Of a stretch of 64,000 nt of DNA, positions 1 through 14,400 are shown in pieces; position 1 is the stretch's first letter, and every line of letters begins with the position of its first letter. The stretch comes from Siphonodentalium dalli. Lineage: Eukaryota; Mollusca; Scaphopoda; Gadilida; Siphonodentaliidae. The position numbers were made by a program, and so were the translations under genes. Where the stretch lies: contig CP136067.1 in the NCBI GenBank assembly GCA_032622095.1, positions 63,684,893 to 63,748,892 of the forward strand, in the 5' to 3' direction. The notes below the pieces were generated by a model, which worked only from the letters and a program-made list of their open reading frames with translations, was not told the DNA's origin and searched no databases.

Positions 1-251
1 ATTGCTTCATTTTGCTGGCTTCACGACCGTTCTACGTTACGGTAAATTGTCCTATAATGATTGACTAAATACAACGAATTAGTATCTTATACTACAACAG
101 ATCTTCAACGTCAATGGTGTTGATTTTGATGCGATGTTTTTATATTTTCCTATAATATCTTGAGGTACTTTATTAAAAACACCAAACATACATGTACATG
201 TATGTGGGAATCCAAATTGACATTTAATAAATAATTGAGCTTAAAGTAGGG

Positions 252-1261
252 TCCTGCGAATATTTGATATTCGATTCGAGATTCGATTCGAAAGTCGAAT
301 TCGATTCGAAAATTCCAACTCGAAATTTCGAATATACACTGACGAAAAAGTAGGCTGTTTAAGAAGCCATTTAATTCCGAAAATAATGAATATATGCACC
401 TTATAATTCTTATTGTATATTACGAATGTTCGCATGCTATTAAATATAACTATAGCCAGTAATTAACCACTATAGGACGACTAGCTTTGAGATCGCTGAT
501 GGACCGACGACGCCCACGAATTATAATAGCAACCGCGAGCATTATCTGCCGATTGTCCATCTCAGATACCGCATTATGTAATATAGCCGAGAACGTAAAA
601 AACACGTGTTCCCGGCGTCGAAAAGTGCAACTGGTGGTGTTTTCATTTGAAGCTGACTTTCAGTTTTGGAGCGTTTCTTGACACTTGACAATGTATGTCG
701 TCCGTTCATCATGTTTATTTTAAACATAAGCTGCAGGAAGTGACTAAATCAACACGGTGTATAAATCGCAATCATCTGGGACAAAGACCCATCTATGGAA
801 TCATCTGTCCAAGAAGAATCGAGCACTGCATAAACAGGCTACCCTGCGACTCTTGTTGCATCTTCCAGTTTATAACAACGGGTATTTCTGAATGCCGATT
901 TGCAATTTTGCATGAACATGCAAACTGTAAAAATTTTGGGTGATTTTAGTTCCGTTAATCCGTTTATGATTATATATTAATCGTCATGACAGCCGCATGT
1001 ACGTTTTAATCTGTTTTTTTTTTTCTCGACAATTATCAATTGAAGTTAATAGTATCGCGAACGACGGTTGATCGCCACATACGTTATGAAGGAACTTCAT
1101 GGAAGTTCATAGAACATTTCACAAACCATCTAATCGTTGATAAAACATGCCTAATTGATAATGCAACACACATGTATGATTCGATATTCGATTCGATATT
1201 CGGTTCGATTTCGTCGATTTGATTCGATATTCGATTCGATCAAAATCTCCAATTCGCAGGA
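252..1261. mobile_element. hAT-like non-autonomous element with ATTCG subterminal repeats
   Basis: Inverted ends TCCTGCGAAT (252-261) and ATTCGCAGGA (1252-1261) enclose about 1 kb. Both ends carry runs of GATTCGATATTCG-like repeats, in opposite orientation. This is the style of hAT-related elements in animal genomes, but no transposase and no certain target duplication is seen. A similar ATTCG-type 3' end (GATTCGCAGGGCTCTA) lies at about 35150. Confidence 0.5.
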
Positions 1262-1700
1262 AAGGTGCTCAATCCGATTCGATGGTCCCCATATTATCAG
1301 ATTCCAAAAACAATTTTTTTTTTAAATGGTGCTCCAGTTATCAGAAATTACAGAATCGATTAATTGGCCAAAAATAATGCTAACCAGTCAACTACAGTAC
1401 AAAATTGCCCAAAACCTGTTATTTATCAACATTTTGTTCAATGAAATTTTGCCGGTTTGTCAATTATTTGACACAAAAAGCCACTTGATTTCAGAGTTAT
1501 CCATCTTCATCCGCAATTTGGTCCGACACCATCTTCTCGTCGACCTTTTACTGGGCCACCAAAAATGATCGGTGGTGAAAAATAATAGATTCCAAAAATC
1601 ACTCTGAACTCTGATGAGTGGGTTCCTTGATTCGTATCAAATATTTGACCACCGAAGCCAAGGAAATAATATTTTTTTACCCAAAATATGTATCTCCTAT
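1262..1700. repeat. Diverged relic related to the TTAA element at 6941-7324
   Basis: It begins AAAGGTGCTCAATCCGATTC and GGTCCCCATATTATC, the reverse complement of the right end of the 6941-7324 element. It shares further short blocks with it in inverse order (GGATGAAGATGG-type, CACCA, TTTGATTCG). The far end is not clear. Confidence 0.4.
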
Positions 1701-1983
1701 AATAAATATCATGGACACTGAATGAACTATTAAATGATTATATATTTCTTGCTTGCAAGATCTAGAAGAAGTAGTTTTAAAAATCGGTACGAAGTACCTG
1801 CAGTACGCGCACTGTCAAACCTAAACAACTTTACCTTTGGACCAATCGTATGAGTCCTTCCAATGAATCAATGTGAATAAAGTACAAAACACTAAGAAAT
1901 ATATAACCATTAGTTCATTCAGTGTCCAAGATATATTTGACGGAGATATAGTAATTTGCGATCGTTAATTCGGATTATGCATA

Positions 1984-2210
1984 TTTAAGCGCAATAAGGA
2001 ATCTCTAATTTCACTTAAGCGCAATAAGGTAAGATCTGATTGTGCTTAAGCACAATAAGGAAATATCTAATTGCACTTGAGCTCAATAAGGAATATTTTA
2101 TTGCATTCAAGCGCAAAAAGGAATATCTAATTGCACTTAGTGCAATAAGGAATATTCTTATTGCACTTAAGTGCAATAAGAGCTAATTGGGCTTAAGTGG
2201 AATTAAAAAT
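1984..2210. repeat. Minisatellite, about 31-bp unit, 7 copies
   Basis: The unit is built around TTGCACTTAAGTGCAATAAG and GAATATCTAA. Many copies contain a perfect palindrome (CACTTAAGTG, or GCTTAAGC), so each unit could form a small hairpin. Copies vary at several sites. It lies 3' of the kinesin gene. Confidence 0.8.
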
Positions 2211-3147
2211 TAATCTTCCTTATTGTATATACTACTTTAATCTACAACATTTTAGTAACTGTGTCGGGAATATGTCGGGGTTATTTGTTTTTCGTATTAG
2301 CCTTCATTGCGTTGCTATCGATGACGTAAATCATCTATACTTTTAAGATCGCGATTGGCCCATACTGATCTCAGATGGGAATGCACGTTACATATCGATA
2401 TCGAGCTTCGGGTATGGTTTTATCTATGATCAAGAGACGAGTCATTCAGTTGGCGATCAGCTGATTCGGTTTCATCTACAATTAATTTGTCAAAACAGTC
2501 GCCTGATAGCAATAATTGTAAATCGAAATCACGAAACCGCATATAATAAAAAGGAAACCTACGGCTTTTGACTGAACACATTATCTCAAGCCGCTCGTGG
2601 AAAATCGGTATTTGCTTGTACCCGCTCATGATAATTCTCGTTTTCAGTCAAAAGCCATATAGTTATACTCTCGTATCATCGTTGATTATTTGCCCTGCTA
2701 ATCAATATATATACAATTTGAAAGTAAAATGTGAGACTTCCGATGCAAAACTGACGTAGGAAAATATTCAACGACGAATACTGTTTATATCAGGAAAATG
2801 AAGACATTGATATAAACATTTCATAACATTATCTGAAAATGCATGTCCCTTTAATACTCTCGTCATCATTTTGAAGACAAAAGCTAAGGGCCGTCCCACG
2901 GAGACGTTTATCGCTAGAAAACTGGACGTTTCTATAGTCACAATCTACTGAAATAGCATTGCTCGGGCGACAATTGAACTTACTTGGGCGATAACGGAAC
3001 ATACAGGGCGGGAATCGGAGCGAAAACATAAATCACCGATTACAGCATTTTGCTGGGCTTTTTTGGCAACAAAATGCTCGGGGAACATGTCCCGGTTGAA
3101 GCTAGAGGTAAAAATTAACATAATATGTATACCTATTCATATGGAGT
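2211..3147. other. 3' flank of the kinesin gene, no recognised feature
   Basis: This is AT-rich single-copy-looking DNA. No long ORF, no RNA gene and no clear repeat is seen. It may contain the 3' UTR of the minus-strand gene, but no clear poly(A) signal was found. Confidence 0.4.
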
Positions 3148-3197
3148 TTACTGATCGTCTACTGATACCTTCCGATTCATGATATACTCTTTTTTTT
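3148..3197 (-). CDS. KIF18A: Probable terminal coding exon of the KIF18A-like gene
   Basis: The acceptor is ttgttgtctgcag. In the phase left by the previous exon it reads [16 protein letters not shown] and then TAA. The pyrimidine-rich acceptor, the phase match and a short lysine-rich end support it. A GT inside (AAG|GTATCA) could also act as a donor to another exon outside the window. No convincing minus-strand AATAAA was found just downstream, so the 3' UTR end is undefined. Confidence 0.5.
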
Positions 3198-5367
3198 CTG
3201 CAGACAACAAATTTTGTTTACTGTGCTCTTTAATATTAAAACATTTTGTAACAAAATTTTCGTTGGACCCCCAAGTAGAGAAATGCATAATCTGACTCTT
3301 GGAGTAACTACCTGGTACCATCAAAATTTCAGTAAACTATTATTCTGCTCTAGAATTTAATTTAATGGGAATCGTTCAGAAAATTTAGAATCTCATAAAT
3401 GAGTCATGATTTTGGAAGACTGCAACTTCACTTACCCCGTTCTGGTGTCTTCGAACATGGGTCATCTTCAAATTGAATTGCTCGCTTCACAATAGCTTTA
3501 GACGAGTCAGATGGATTTCCAGTTGATTCATATGACCCTCTGTTGTCATAGGTCTTCAGTGATGGCACAAAATCAGAGATTGACTTCTTCAAGCTAACAT
3601 TTACATTTTCATCAAACTCAGCCCGATGTCTGATCTTTGATGCACTCTTAGGTGAAACTATGTCCATGATCGATACAAATGGTCTCTTCATTGATGGATC
3701 AGAAATATATGGAAGATTATCACCGACAGTTGCTACATGTTTGGTTATGGTTCGATTTGAATATGATTTTGTGACAGTCTGATTTAATGCTACTTTTTTC
3801 GTATGGCTATTAGAAGCAACCTGTCCAAGATCTGAGACACATGATTTTGTGACTGTCCTGTTAATAACAGTCCCATTCATCACAGTTTTCGTAATGGTTT
3901 TACCTATTTCATTTTGTGATGACTTGTTGACTGTTCTATTCAGTGCAGGTTGTAGGGAATTTGCTGGAGTTTGAAAGACAGGCGATTGTTCCTCCATATC
4001 TGAACCATGTGTTTTAACAGCCCCATCTGGTGTACAGAATGTAGACTTAGCATCAGTCTGATCTATCTCATTCATGGGCTTTGGCATTGGGACATAAATT
4101 TTCACCACAGTGGAATCTCCATCTTGTAGAGAATGATTGATGTCAGTCTCCTCCTCTTCTGCAATAGGAACACACCGACGTTTCTTCATATATGCCTCAT
4201 CCATCTGAACATAATTTGTGTCTGATTTAGTAGCATGTAATGTGTATGTGAGATCATTTCCATCTGATTTATCTGTATTGCTACTGATAACTCTCTTGGC
4301 ACATTTAGAATGAGAAGCTGTCGTGTCTGAACAGGTATATTTTGAAGCTGGACGTTGATCAATAGCAGATTTATTAGAGATCATTGCATCATTTGGCACA
4401 TTGGAATTCTCTTTTGAAGATAATTGGCACATAGTAATGTTCTGGAGTATTCTGTCAGGCAGATTTATGCCTTCAGGTTTTGGCACAATTCGAGAACAAA
4501 CAGCTGCTGGAGATCTAACAGCATTAGCATAGGATTTGACAGATTTGTATGGTGATAGAGCAGGACTGATGCACGATGGTCCAGTTGTTTCATATTGCTG
4601 AGCAACTGACACAATCGAAACTTTTCTAACAGCACAATGTGGTGGGTGTAAGCCAGTAGTCTCGACCATATTGTCCTTAAAGTGACATCCTGGAAAATTA
4701 TTTTAAACAATTATTAATTGTATTATACGAAAAATACGGGGACTAAGAGTCAGAGTGACTCATTTCATCAATAAATGATGGTGACAGAGTTACACACACA
4801 CAGACGACGCCTTTTACATATATAGATTATTATAATTACCGCTTAAAAGGGCGTTCCCTTGAGTATTAACTGGTACGATGAAATTTTATAACACACTGCA
4901 GTGATGAGCCGATAATGATATTTTCACTCAATAATGGTCAGCTGCCTGCCAATTTAATGATGATTTAGTAGCATGTAATAGAAAGAATTATGAGTGTCAA
5001 TCGGTATGAGTTAACCCCCACGCAGCTATGGTAACAAAGGTGGTCAATCAAGTGTCTGGCCTTGGAACTTTTTTGCTTTAGGCCAAAAAAAAAACGTCTC
5101 TGTTTCCGGTACCCAGCCTGGCTGAGATTTTCTTGCCGGTCTCAATTTTTTTTTCTTTTTTCCAGAAGTCCATAGTAACATCTCCGTGTGTCAATATTTA
5201 TTGTTTCCCCCAATACTAACCGCAGACTAAACACCTGTCGCATCATTATGTAAGCCGGTGTATGCGATCGCGCATTCTATAAATAAATAAGACAATCTGG
5301 TCGGCCATGCTATGCAGTGAATAGTGTGGCGTAAATCAATCTATACCATGGCGAGTCACTTCGGAAA

Positions 5368-5413
<46 letters not shown>

Positions 5414-8400
5414 TCTTTTGTGGGCTGTGTATTGTAAAAATTACAATGCATTATACCGGTAGCTCCCTTAAATTCCTTCGAGGAAATGAGCGTAAACCAT
5501 GATTGAAAGACAACTCTGTTTGCGACAAAATTAGCAGTGAATAGCACGTGCGTTTTGACGGGGAAAATGACAGTCCGTATTCCGTAATCAGCCCTGGGAA
5601 TTAGCGTCGGTAAACGATAATGCCGAGGTGAAATCACCATTGACCAGAAGAAAGCATTATGCAATATAAAATGCAAGGGCATCCTTGAGAATTCGCAGAA
5701 ACCCGAGTTTAACACACTTTAAATAAACAACTGTCTGTTATGAATGAATGACACACTAACTGGGTCACTGCGTTACCAACCAAACATTTGCGGGTCACGC
5801 GAATCAACTCAGTGTAACTATTTACGGCAGGCTCTTTGATGTAACCAACCAAGTAGCAAATTCGGGTACCATAGCAACAACTCGCACTGCATGAAAACAC
5901 ACATTTCTGATCAGCAGATGTGCATACATGTACGATATAGGAATATGTAAAATAACTTGCTGTTAATTGCACTGAAACTTAGCAGGTAATAAATTCTGCT
6001 AATTAAAACTTTCCAGGATTGAAACGAAATAGGTCGGAAATAGGTGACTTTAAACCACAATACAATTAATGATTTGGTAATATGGACAAGTTGTCACTGA
6101 AAAATAATGATATCTATAAAGAGAAATATGAGGGAATGAACATACAATAGGTTTGATTGAGTTGGCAATTATTTATTCCTTAAAACGATCTCTCTTTCAA
6201 CAGAAACAGCTAGAAAATTGCGTAGGCAGAAATGAATATAAATGGCATAACCTCAAGCCCAACCTGCACCAGAGAGATAAATGTGCAAGAGGAATAACTC
6301 TAAACCCATGGCCATAGCCTATTAAATAATACATTGGATCTTCACACTGAGGCACATTCAATTAGCCAATATATACATGGGAATTTGTCTCTGAAACTTT
6401 ATTGGAACAAGTGAACTGATATACATGTACACCTGCTTCAAGGAAATGACATACCTCACTAAGTATGTGTGTGTTATCAGAAACTCTTTAATTCATGTTA
6501 AAGGGGATGTACCACACTATTTTATTGCCTTCAAATGGCTGGTTAAAAAAAAAAAACCATGCCTACCTGCCTAGAAAATTTTCCCCATGTAATCGGAAAC
6601 AGACATGTTTTTTTTTGGGCCTTATTACCTGGATTTGTTACTGCTGGATTTGATGCTGCCGGATTTGTTGCTGGAATTTTTCTTTGCCTGAAGCTGGATT
6701 TTGGTGTCTGAGCTGCAAAGATAGATAAGGCTGAAGCAGAGATATTAGATTCGAGAGATACATGTATGATCTCAGCGCTAAAACTGTAATTGTCTCCACT
6801 GATAACTGAGGTTAGATCGCTGGGTCTCTTAAGAATTCCGTGTCGATCAAGAAGAACACGATTTATCTGGCGACTCCGACAAGACGGACTCAGAATAAAA
6901 TACGATATCTTGCAAAATCAAGATTGATTAATTGTCTTAAAGGTACTGAATCTGATCAGACGCTCCTAAATTACTATTTCTTTGGCTGCGGGGGTAAACA
7001 TATTTGATTCGAGTCGAGGAACCCACCCACCAAAACTTGTGTGCCCAGAAACACGTGGTCAAATGGAAGGTCACGGACAAAATTGCGGATGAAGATGGAT
7101 AACTCTAAAATCAAGCGGTAATTTCGCGATATCTAAGTGATAATACAGCCATATGTTTATAAATGTTGATAAATAACAAGTTTTGGTCAATTTGATACAA
7201 TAGTTGACAGTGGCTAGCATTAATTGGTTGCAATAAATCAATTCTGATAACTAAAGCATATTTTGAAGAAATGTTGTTGTTGTATCTTGATGATATGGGG
7301 ACCGTCTGATCGGATTGAGTACCTTTAATTATCTTAATAATATGTCATATATGTATTTTATTGATTTATCTAATGCTTGGGGCTAATGGAATCCCGGGCC
7401 AATTGCAGTTGGATTTCGGACTGTAGTTTAACTCCTCGAACGGGTTAATGCGTCAAAAACTGGAATTTCATCTTTTTTCAGTCAATGAGTCAAGTATGTC
7501 ACTTTAATGAAAATATGAAGTGTACATATAAACGTGACACATATGAGTTATCATATTAATTAGAGATATAATGTAGCATCTTAAAGATTTAGACGACTTT
7601 TGTTGAAAATATCGCATCCAAAACGTGTCCTTAATTAAGTCAAAATGCATTGAAATCCACTAGACAAGAACGATAACTCTATTTAACCCTTTAGCGTTCA
7701 GAACACCCCAGAGCGCCCTGCCGTGTAGCGTCCATAAAGCCCTAGACCGCCCTGCCGCGTAGCGTCCATAGAGCCCCAGAGAGCCCGGAGTTTTGCGTTT
7801 TTTTTCAGTCATAGTTTACAACAAAACTATTGCATTATAACACAACAAATTGCTTTCATTGTTAATGTAAATAATAAAATATATGTTACATTATTAATTG
7901 TTAAGTTTTTGTGGGGTTTTGTGGCAGATTTTGTACAATTTAATCAATAGTTGTCAATAAAATCGCAATAAAACGAAAAGTGGAATGCGGCGGTGCTATT
8001 TTTTGAAGTCGACTAGAGAAATCAGCGTACTCAGGTAACTGTGTACGGTCGTCTAACTGACATTTATTTATTTTCGAACTTTATTTTTATTTCCAATAAA
8101 ATATTCACTTGACTTGTTTATGTTTTTATATCATATGCATCCAAATATAAAACAATCACTACCATTAATTTGACTAACGAAGCTACGGTAAGAGCAAGAC
8201 GACATGCTGATGTTAGTTTTTGTTACTAAGGACGCCGTGTTTGTTCTTACTGCTGTGTAGGCCTATTCCCAAATAAAACTGTTTCCAATTATTATTTTAT
8301 TTTTCCTAATTCTTCACATGATCATATTGACAATATTATATTTTTTATAGAGTGTATAAAATGTATAGAATAGCAATGCGAGGAACTAATTAGAAGCTTC

Positions 8401-11400
8401 CAGCAAACAGCGCGTTCGCGTTTACCAATTTCTGAACACGTGGCTTCCAAGTTCCATCCAAGCTGGGCGCGAATTTCAATCTTATAGTTATCAATAATTT
8501 TTCAAGAGATATTTATCATTTAATCGAACAAAATTGCACTATTATTAGGTCCTTTGTTACAAGTTGAACATAGGCCAAACAATATATCGATTACCGGTAG
8601 TTTAACTGTGTACACACCTTGTGTTTTGGCACTAACTGTGATATACATTGCATCATCATTACATCAAGGTCAAGGTAACGCCTGTGTCTCAATGTGATTT
8701 ATTTTTAGTATATTTCGTCATCCTTATTCAATACGATGTCTTGCTAACTATTATTTAGTTTGGCATCTCATATATTCACGAAGAGAAAAGCACTGTTATC
8801 GACCTTAATGGCCATTCAATCTTTTTCAAATGACAATATGTGATGGACATGATCTACGCATGTAAATGTGACAAGATATATCGTAATAAACTGGGTCAAG
8901 TACGTACGCATTACGTTCGTGAGGTACACAGAAGGAGTTGTTGTCAGCGCTGAATATATAGTTCTTGCGATATATATTTCAATTCCGACATATTAAACAT
9001 TATATTGTTACTGAATAGCATTTCAACTTCTAACCTATGATTTAAAAAATTGAAATTTTAGTCTATTAATGCTGTTTTTATGTCTTTTTTTATACATGAC
9101 ACACGGAGTAATTGTCCAAGTATTTACGTCGACGTTGAATCTTATTTTTGTACCCTCACGATCATGGCTTGTGTTTTGTTTACATTGGTTACTATCTGTG
9201 ATCACGTGTCAACAACAGTTAATCAGATTTTTACAATGCTGGAATAAATTTCACAATGCATTTCCACATTTTATTGAATTTCGTTGGTACATTATTAAAT
9301 GCAAATAAATAGAAGTTGGTTAACACTTTGCTAGTGATTGTGGAAAAGTGAAGGTAATTCTGGAAATCGAGGTTACAACGTCAAACTTCATACAAAATCT
9401 TCGTGGTGTTTTTGTTGATAAAATATTGGGGATAATTTTATTAAACGATGTCAAAGTATGGTACGCATTCATATGGACATGAACTAGAGTGATTGGTGCA
9501 CATGTAGATGTGAAAATTTAAAGGAATGCACGCGTAAAACGATCTCATTATTTTATTAGTAAGTGATTGCTAACAGTAAAGAAAGTACGGCAACTGTGTT
9601 TCCTTGCCGTCTTACGTAATACACAACTCAATCGACCGGTGACGCGTTATGCAGTAGGTCCCTAGATTTGCGTAGGTCTCCGTAGGTCACTCAATTCGCG
9701 TAGGTCCCCGCAGTAATGCAATAGGTCTACATGATTTATTGACTGATAAAATGGAATGATACCACTAAATGATCATGTTAAATGTTACTTTGCATATTTT
9801 TTTTTATAATTAGTTTCCCAAATCTGATGGGTTTGTTTGCTTAGTGATACTTAGACTAGAGGATGAAGCCTAACTAAATTTACGTGATTTCTGATCGGGA
9901 AAATAAGAGGATTATCTTGCTGGCTTCGGGATAAGATATTACCTGGAGGATAACTCATTAACACGTTGAGTGCCGGAAATCAATTAGTAATCTCGCCAGT
10001 GGAATCGGGTGAACTTGTTTCCTGTGAGGATGAGTTTATTTCGTCCATGACTACGAGCATGCATCTTTAAAGTAATGCCTAATATTATAAATCAGTGAAC
10101 ATTGTATATGATATTTCGTTGTTTTTTTTAAAGTAAATATCTAATTTTAATATATATTTTGTTTAGCTTAGATGAAAAAAAAATAAGGATTACCATCCAG
10201 TTCATTAAGTTATGTTAAGATTTAATTTTTTAAGTTAGGACTGACAAGTGATCAGTACGTTACTAAACATAACTTATTTAACTGAATGGTAAATTTAGAC
10301 AGCCCTACCACATGGGTGACCATTAATCAAATTGTTTGCGAGACTGGGTGTTTTCTTTGCGAAAAGGATCTGTCCTCTTTGAAGATTCATTTCGGCAATG
10401 TCTGTTGTGATATGGTTGTGACTAATTATCAACTGGTGTTAGTACTTTTTCACCTACTCATAGATGAGTGACAAATAAATAATTAAATTTCAATGTTATA
10501 CTTACCATTTTATTTGTATACAAATGTAACTACCATGCACGATCGCCTATCTTAATTACTATATAAATAAAGCCATCTGTTCAAATTTTACAATTAATCA
10601 ACACCTGTTGATTAAACGCGCCTACTGTTGATTAAACTTCGCAGAGTGGATTAAAAATTCCTGCTAATTAAGTGATCGTGTTTTGATTGTATCCCGAAGC
10701 CAGCAAGATAATCCTCTTATTTTACCGATCAGTTAGGCTTCATCCTCTAGTCTAAGTATCACTTAGCAAACAAACCCATCAGCTATTGTAAAATTAATTA
10801 TAAAAAAAAATATGCAAAGTAACATCGAACATGATCATTTAGTGGCATCAATCCATTTTATCAGTCAATAAATCATGTAGACCTACTATATATTGCATTA
10901 CTGCGGGGACCTACGCGAATTGAGGGACCTACGGAGACCTACGCAAATCTAGGGACCTACTGCATAACGCAGTACCCCACAGGACGACGTTTTCTGTTTT
11001 GCAAATTTATATATGCAATATATAATGGGGGATAATTTTGTTTAACGATGTCAAATTATGGTACGCATTCATGTGGACATGAACTAGAGTGATTGGTGCA
11101 CATGTAGATGTGAAAATTTAAAGGAATGCACTGCAAAACGATCTCATTTGTTTTATTTGAAAGTGATTGCTAACAGTCAAGAAATTATGGCGACTGTGTT
11201 GTCTCACGCAGTACCGTACACAACCAGATCTCCGGATGTTTTTGTTTTGCAATATTTCTGTTGATAAATTGAACACAATAATACGATAAATTTTCGGAAA
11301 TTACCAGCTGAAATGACAGCAATAAAATTCAGAATCTGATACATTTCAATGTGAAATTGATTTTAATTCTATGCAACGAATCAGGGTCAAGAAAAATCCG

Positions 11401-14400
11401 GAAAGATACCTACCAACTCCATAGTGTCTCCTTGTTCTCCATCGCCAGATGGAATATATGATCAAACAAATCATCTTACCTGCTCTTCCCATACTAAGGA
11501 TGTAGTATGAATTAAATAAAAACAAATTGCACATTGCCAATGGGGGGGGGGGGGGGAACTTGACTTTCATAAATATGAAAATCAATTGTTACCAATTAAT
11601 TAAAATAAAATAAACCATCCTTGCAGATAAACAAGAGCCACCATAAGATTTAATAATACATTTTTTCCTATAACTTTGACGTTACCAGAAAGTTATGTTG
11701 GCTGGGGTGACGACGTTCTCTCCTATCAGTATTGGTGTGGGTAATGACGTTATACATATTACTGTTGGGTAAAGGGTTAAGCCAAAATCAAAATGAAAAT
11801 TATCATTCAAGATCGCTGTTTTATAACGCAAACTGCAATAACGACAGTGATTTTTTTGTACATTGTGCTTTGTTAGCTAATGTTTGCATTTGAATAAATT
11901 AATAAGAGCTTACTTGCCAGGTTTTAGTTAAATAAATTTGTGAAATATTTTAGTGAAGAATCACATGAAACATTTGACATTATGATAGAGCAGGTTATTT
12001 TACATAAAACAATGCAATGTTCCCGTAGTCCCCGAATAGTTGAAACAAAACTTTTTTCTGGGCACAATTTCTTGACTCGTCCTATGGCCAATATGTTGAG
12101 AGGCATTCACATTCCATTTATAGACGCCACGCAATAAACAACCGAAAACGCATGTGGGGCACACCGTGTGTTACAAGTGGAAATCCCACAGACCCATGGT
12201 CGCATGGGGGTTCCCCGGGAATTCCCTCGAGTTGCGACTCTCTAAACATTAACCTATCGATCATATCGTAATTGAAAATGGGGTATCATAGTCAAGATAA
12301 ACTAAGTCAGTTGTACCGGCAGCCGTGTATGGCAGGCCAACTTTCGTAACTTTAAAAGACATTTACTTTTGACGTCACATTTATCCATTTCAATTTGAAG
12401 AAAATGATATTAGAAAGCACAATGTCATTTGAAATTGAATATATCCATGCAGCCCTGGGAATTAGCGTCGGCAATCGGCAGTGCCGAGGCAAAAGCCGAC
12501 GTGAAATGAATTTGCGTCGGCATTTTTTTAGCCGAGGCAAATAAATGAAGACATGATCAATTGGGAAGTGAAATGAGTGTTTGTTGTCAATTGTTGAAGC
12601 TTTAGTAATGTCCTGTTCCGTTTTACAATCGCGTTTTGTATTAATTCCATATTCGTGATCGGCACATGTCCTCAAAATCATTTTACTTGCGACTTCCATT
12701 CATTGACACACTCAACTAATTGTGTCAATAAAAAATGACAACTGGTCCGTCTCCAAGTAACCGGTTACGATTTTCGGAGCAAGCTACACCAACATGAAAG
12801 GAGGTCATTGTGTCACGTGCGTGCGCAGTGTTGAGTGTTTATTGAATGAGATCGTTAAAACGAAAATATCCTAAATGGAGCCCCACAATGACATTGCCAC
12901 AGTAAAACACTGTGTGTTCCGATATAAAGCACGTGGCGCGTCCCCCTAATAATGAGATAATCCTGATAAAAACGTGCGCAAACGTCATGGATACACGGTC
13001 GGAAACAGATGAGTCCACTTCAAAGGCATGCGGGGAGAGGAAACTCAGGAAATGTGTATTTATGGTGCGTCCCCTGATAATGAGATAATCCTAACAATCA
13101 CGTGCGCGAAAGTAATAATTACTCGGCTTGGCTTAGTGATCCTTAGTAGTCAGATGCGGCCACTTTCAAATGCGGGGAGGTAAACACCTGGCTCGCCTTG
13201 CTATTTTCATTTTTGGGAATTCCTACTTTCACTTTGTTGATAAATTTGACGGTTCACTTCTGGAACAAATTATTTCATAGAAAAATAAATGAACGCGCGT
13301 AAGTAGCGTACAGGGGGGATTTCCGCCTGAAATAATAAACGTGCGTGATCCGATCATCGATAAATTTCTGAGTCAGCATCCTGATGGTTCCACTCGGAAA
13401 CGCAAGGCCAGGGTTGAAGGCCACAAGAAACATACACGCATATCCAAGCATGCGAGAACGGGCTGTGCAAAACAAAATTGTTTGTTTCTGCACAAAGACT
13501 ATGAGCAGCATCACGAAGCAGTGGTAGATGACGATCCAAATGTAAATTCAACTAAATGTGCAGAATCTGATGAAAATGACTCGGACTTTACAGTCAGCGA
13601 CATTGATCTGAATGAAATCTCTTCCAGTGATTCTGATTCCGAAGATTCTGATAGTGATGTTAACTGAATAGTTATACTCTGACAGTGAACTGAATGGTGA
13701 CTTAATTAAATAGATTAAAATTATCACACAATTTGTATCGTTTTGTTTTTGTGTTTTTTGAACTGACTGATTATGTGCAATACACTGGCGTTGAAGGGGT
13801 AACTCTCAACATGAACATTACAAAAAGTGCCGAAGGGTACACAGGTTTGAAAATGTGCTGAAGGGTACACTTATGTATTATGATCGGCACTAATCGTAAT
13901 GCAGTTACTTTAACTGTTTTCCTGAAATGCAGTTTGTTTTCAGTTCAATTTTCTTTGGAACACCATGCTGTACAATTATTCTCTAACTAAAATCATGGCA
14001 GACACAAAAACTGTACATCATTAAGACATTTTTTAGAATGATATTTCGAACCCTGTGTGCACTTCGGCACTTTTTTTGGTGAGAGTTACCCCTTCAGCAA
14101 TAGTAGAAGTACCAGTTGTTGAGAAATTTTCATGTTAAAATATTTGAGTTTCAATGATTGAATGATTCTATTTTTTAACCCACATCAAATCATGCTGAGA
14201 AAGTTTAAAATCTTTAAAACACATACTCACTCAGTTCAAAACAAACAAATAATTGATAAAAAAAATTCCCCTCGTGCATTCAAACCAATGTTACCATGAA
14301 TGGTCATGACTCATTCATTATAAAATTCACTTCAGATCAGTGAGTGATAACCCTACATGCATATGCCCAGCCCATTGTAATAGATCTAATCATCATACCC

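Noticed and set aside
5356-5715. A glycine-run ORF on the minus strand, and similar ones at 54401-54673.
   Set aside because: The runs are poly(C)/poly(G) tracts in introns, and the rest of each frame is not protein-like.
9069-9308. A 79-codon ORF inside piggyBac-like copy 1 as a transposase piece.
   Set aside because: It lacks the DDD-type catalytic pattern or any family motif, and the inverse copy has the same meaningless frame.
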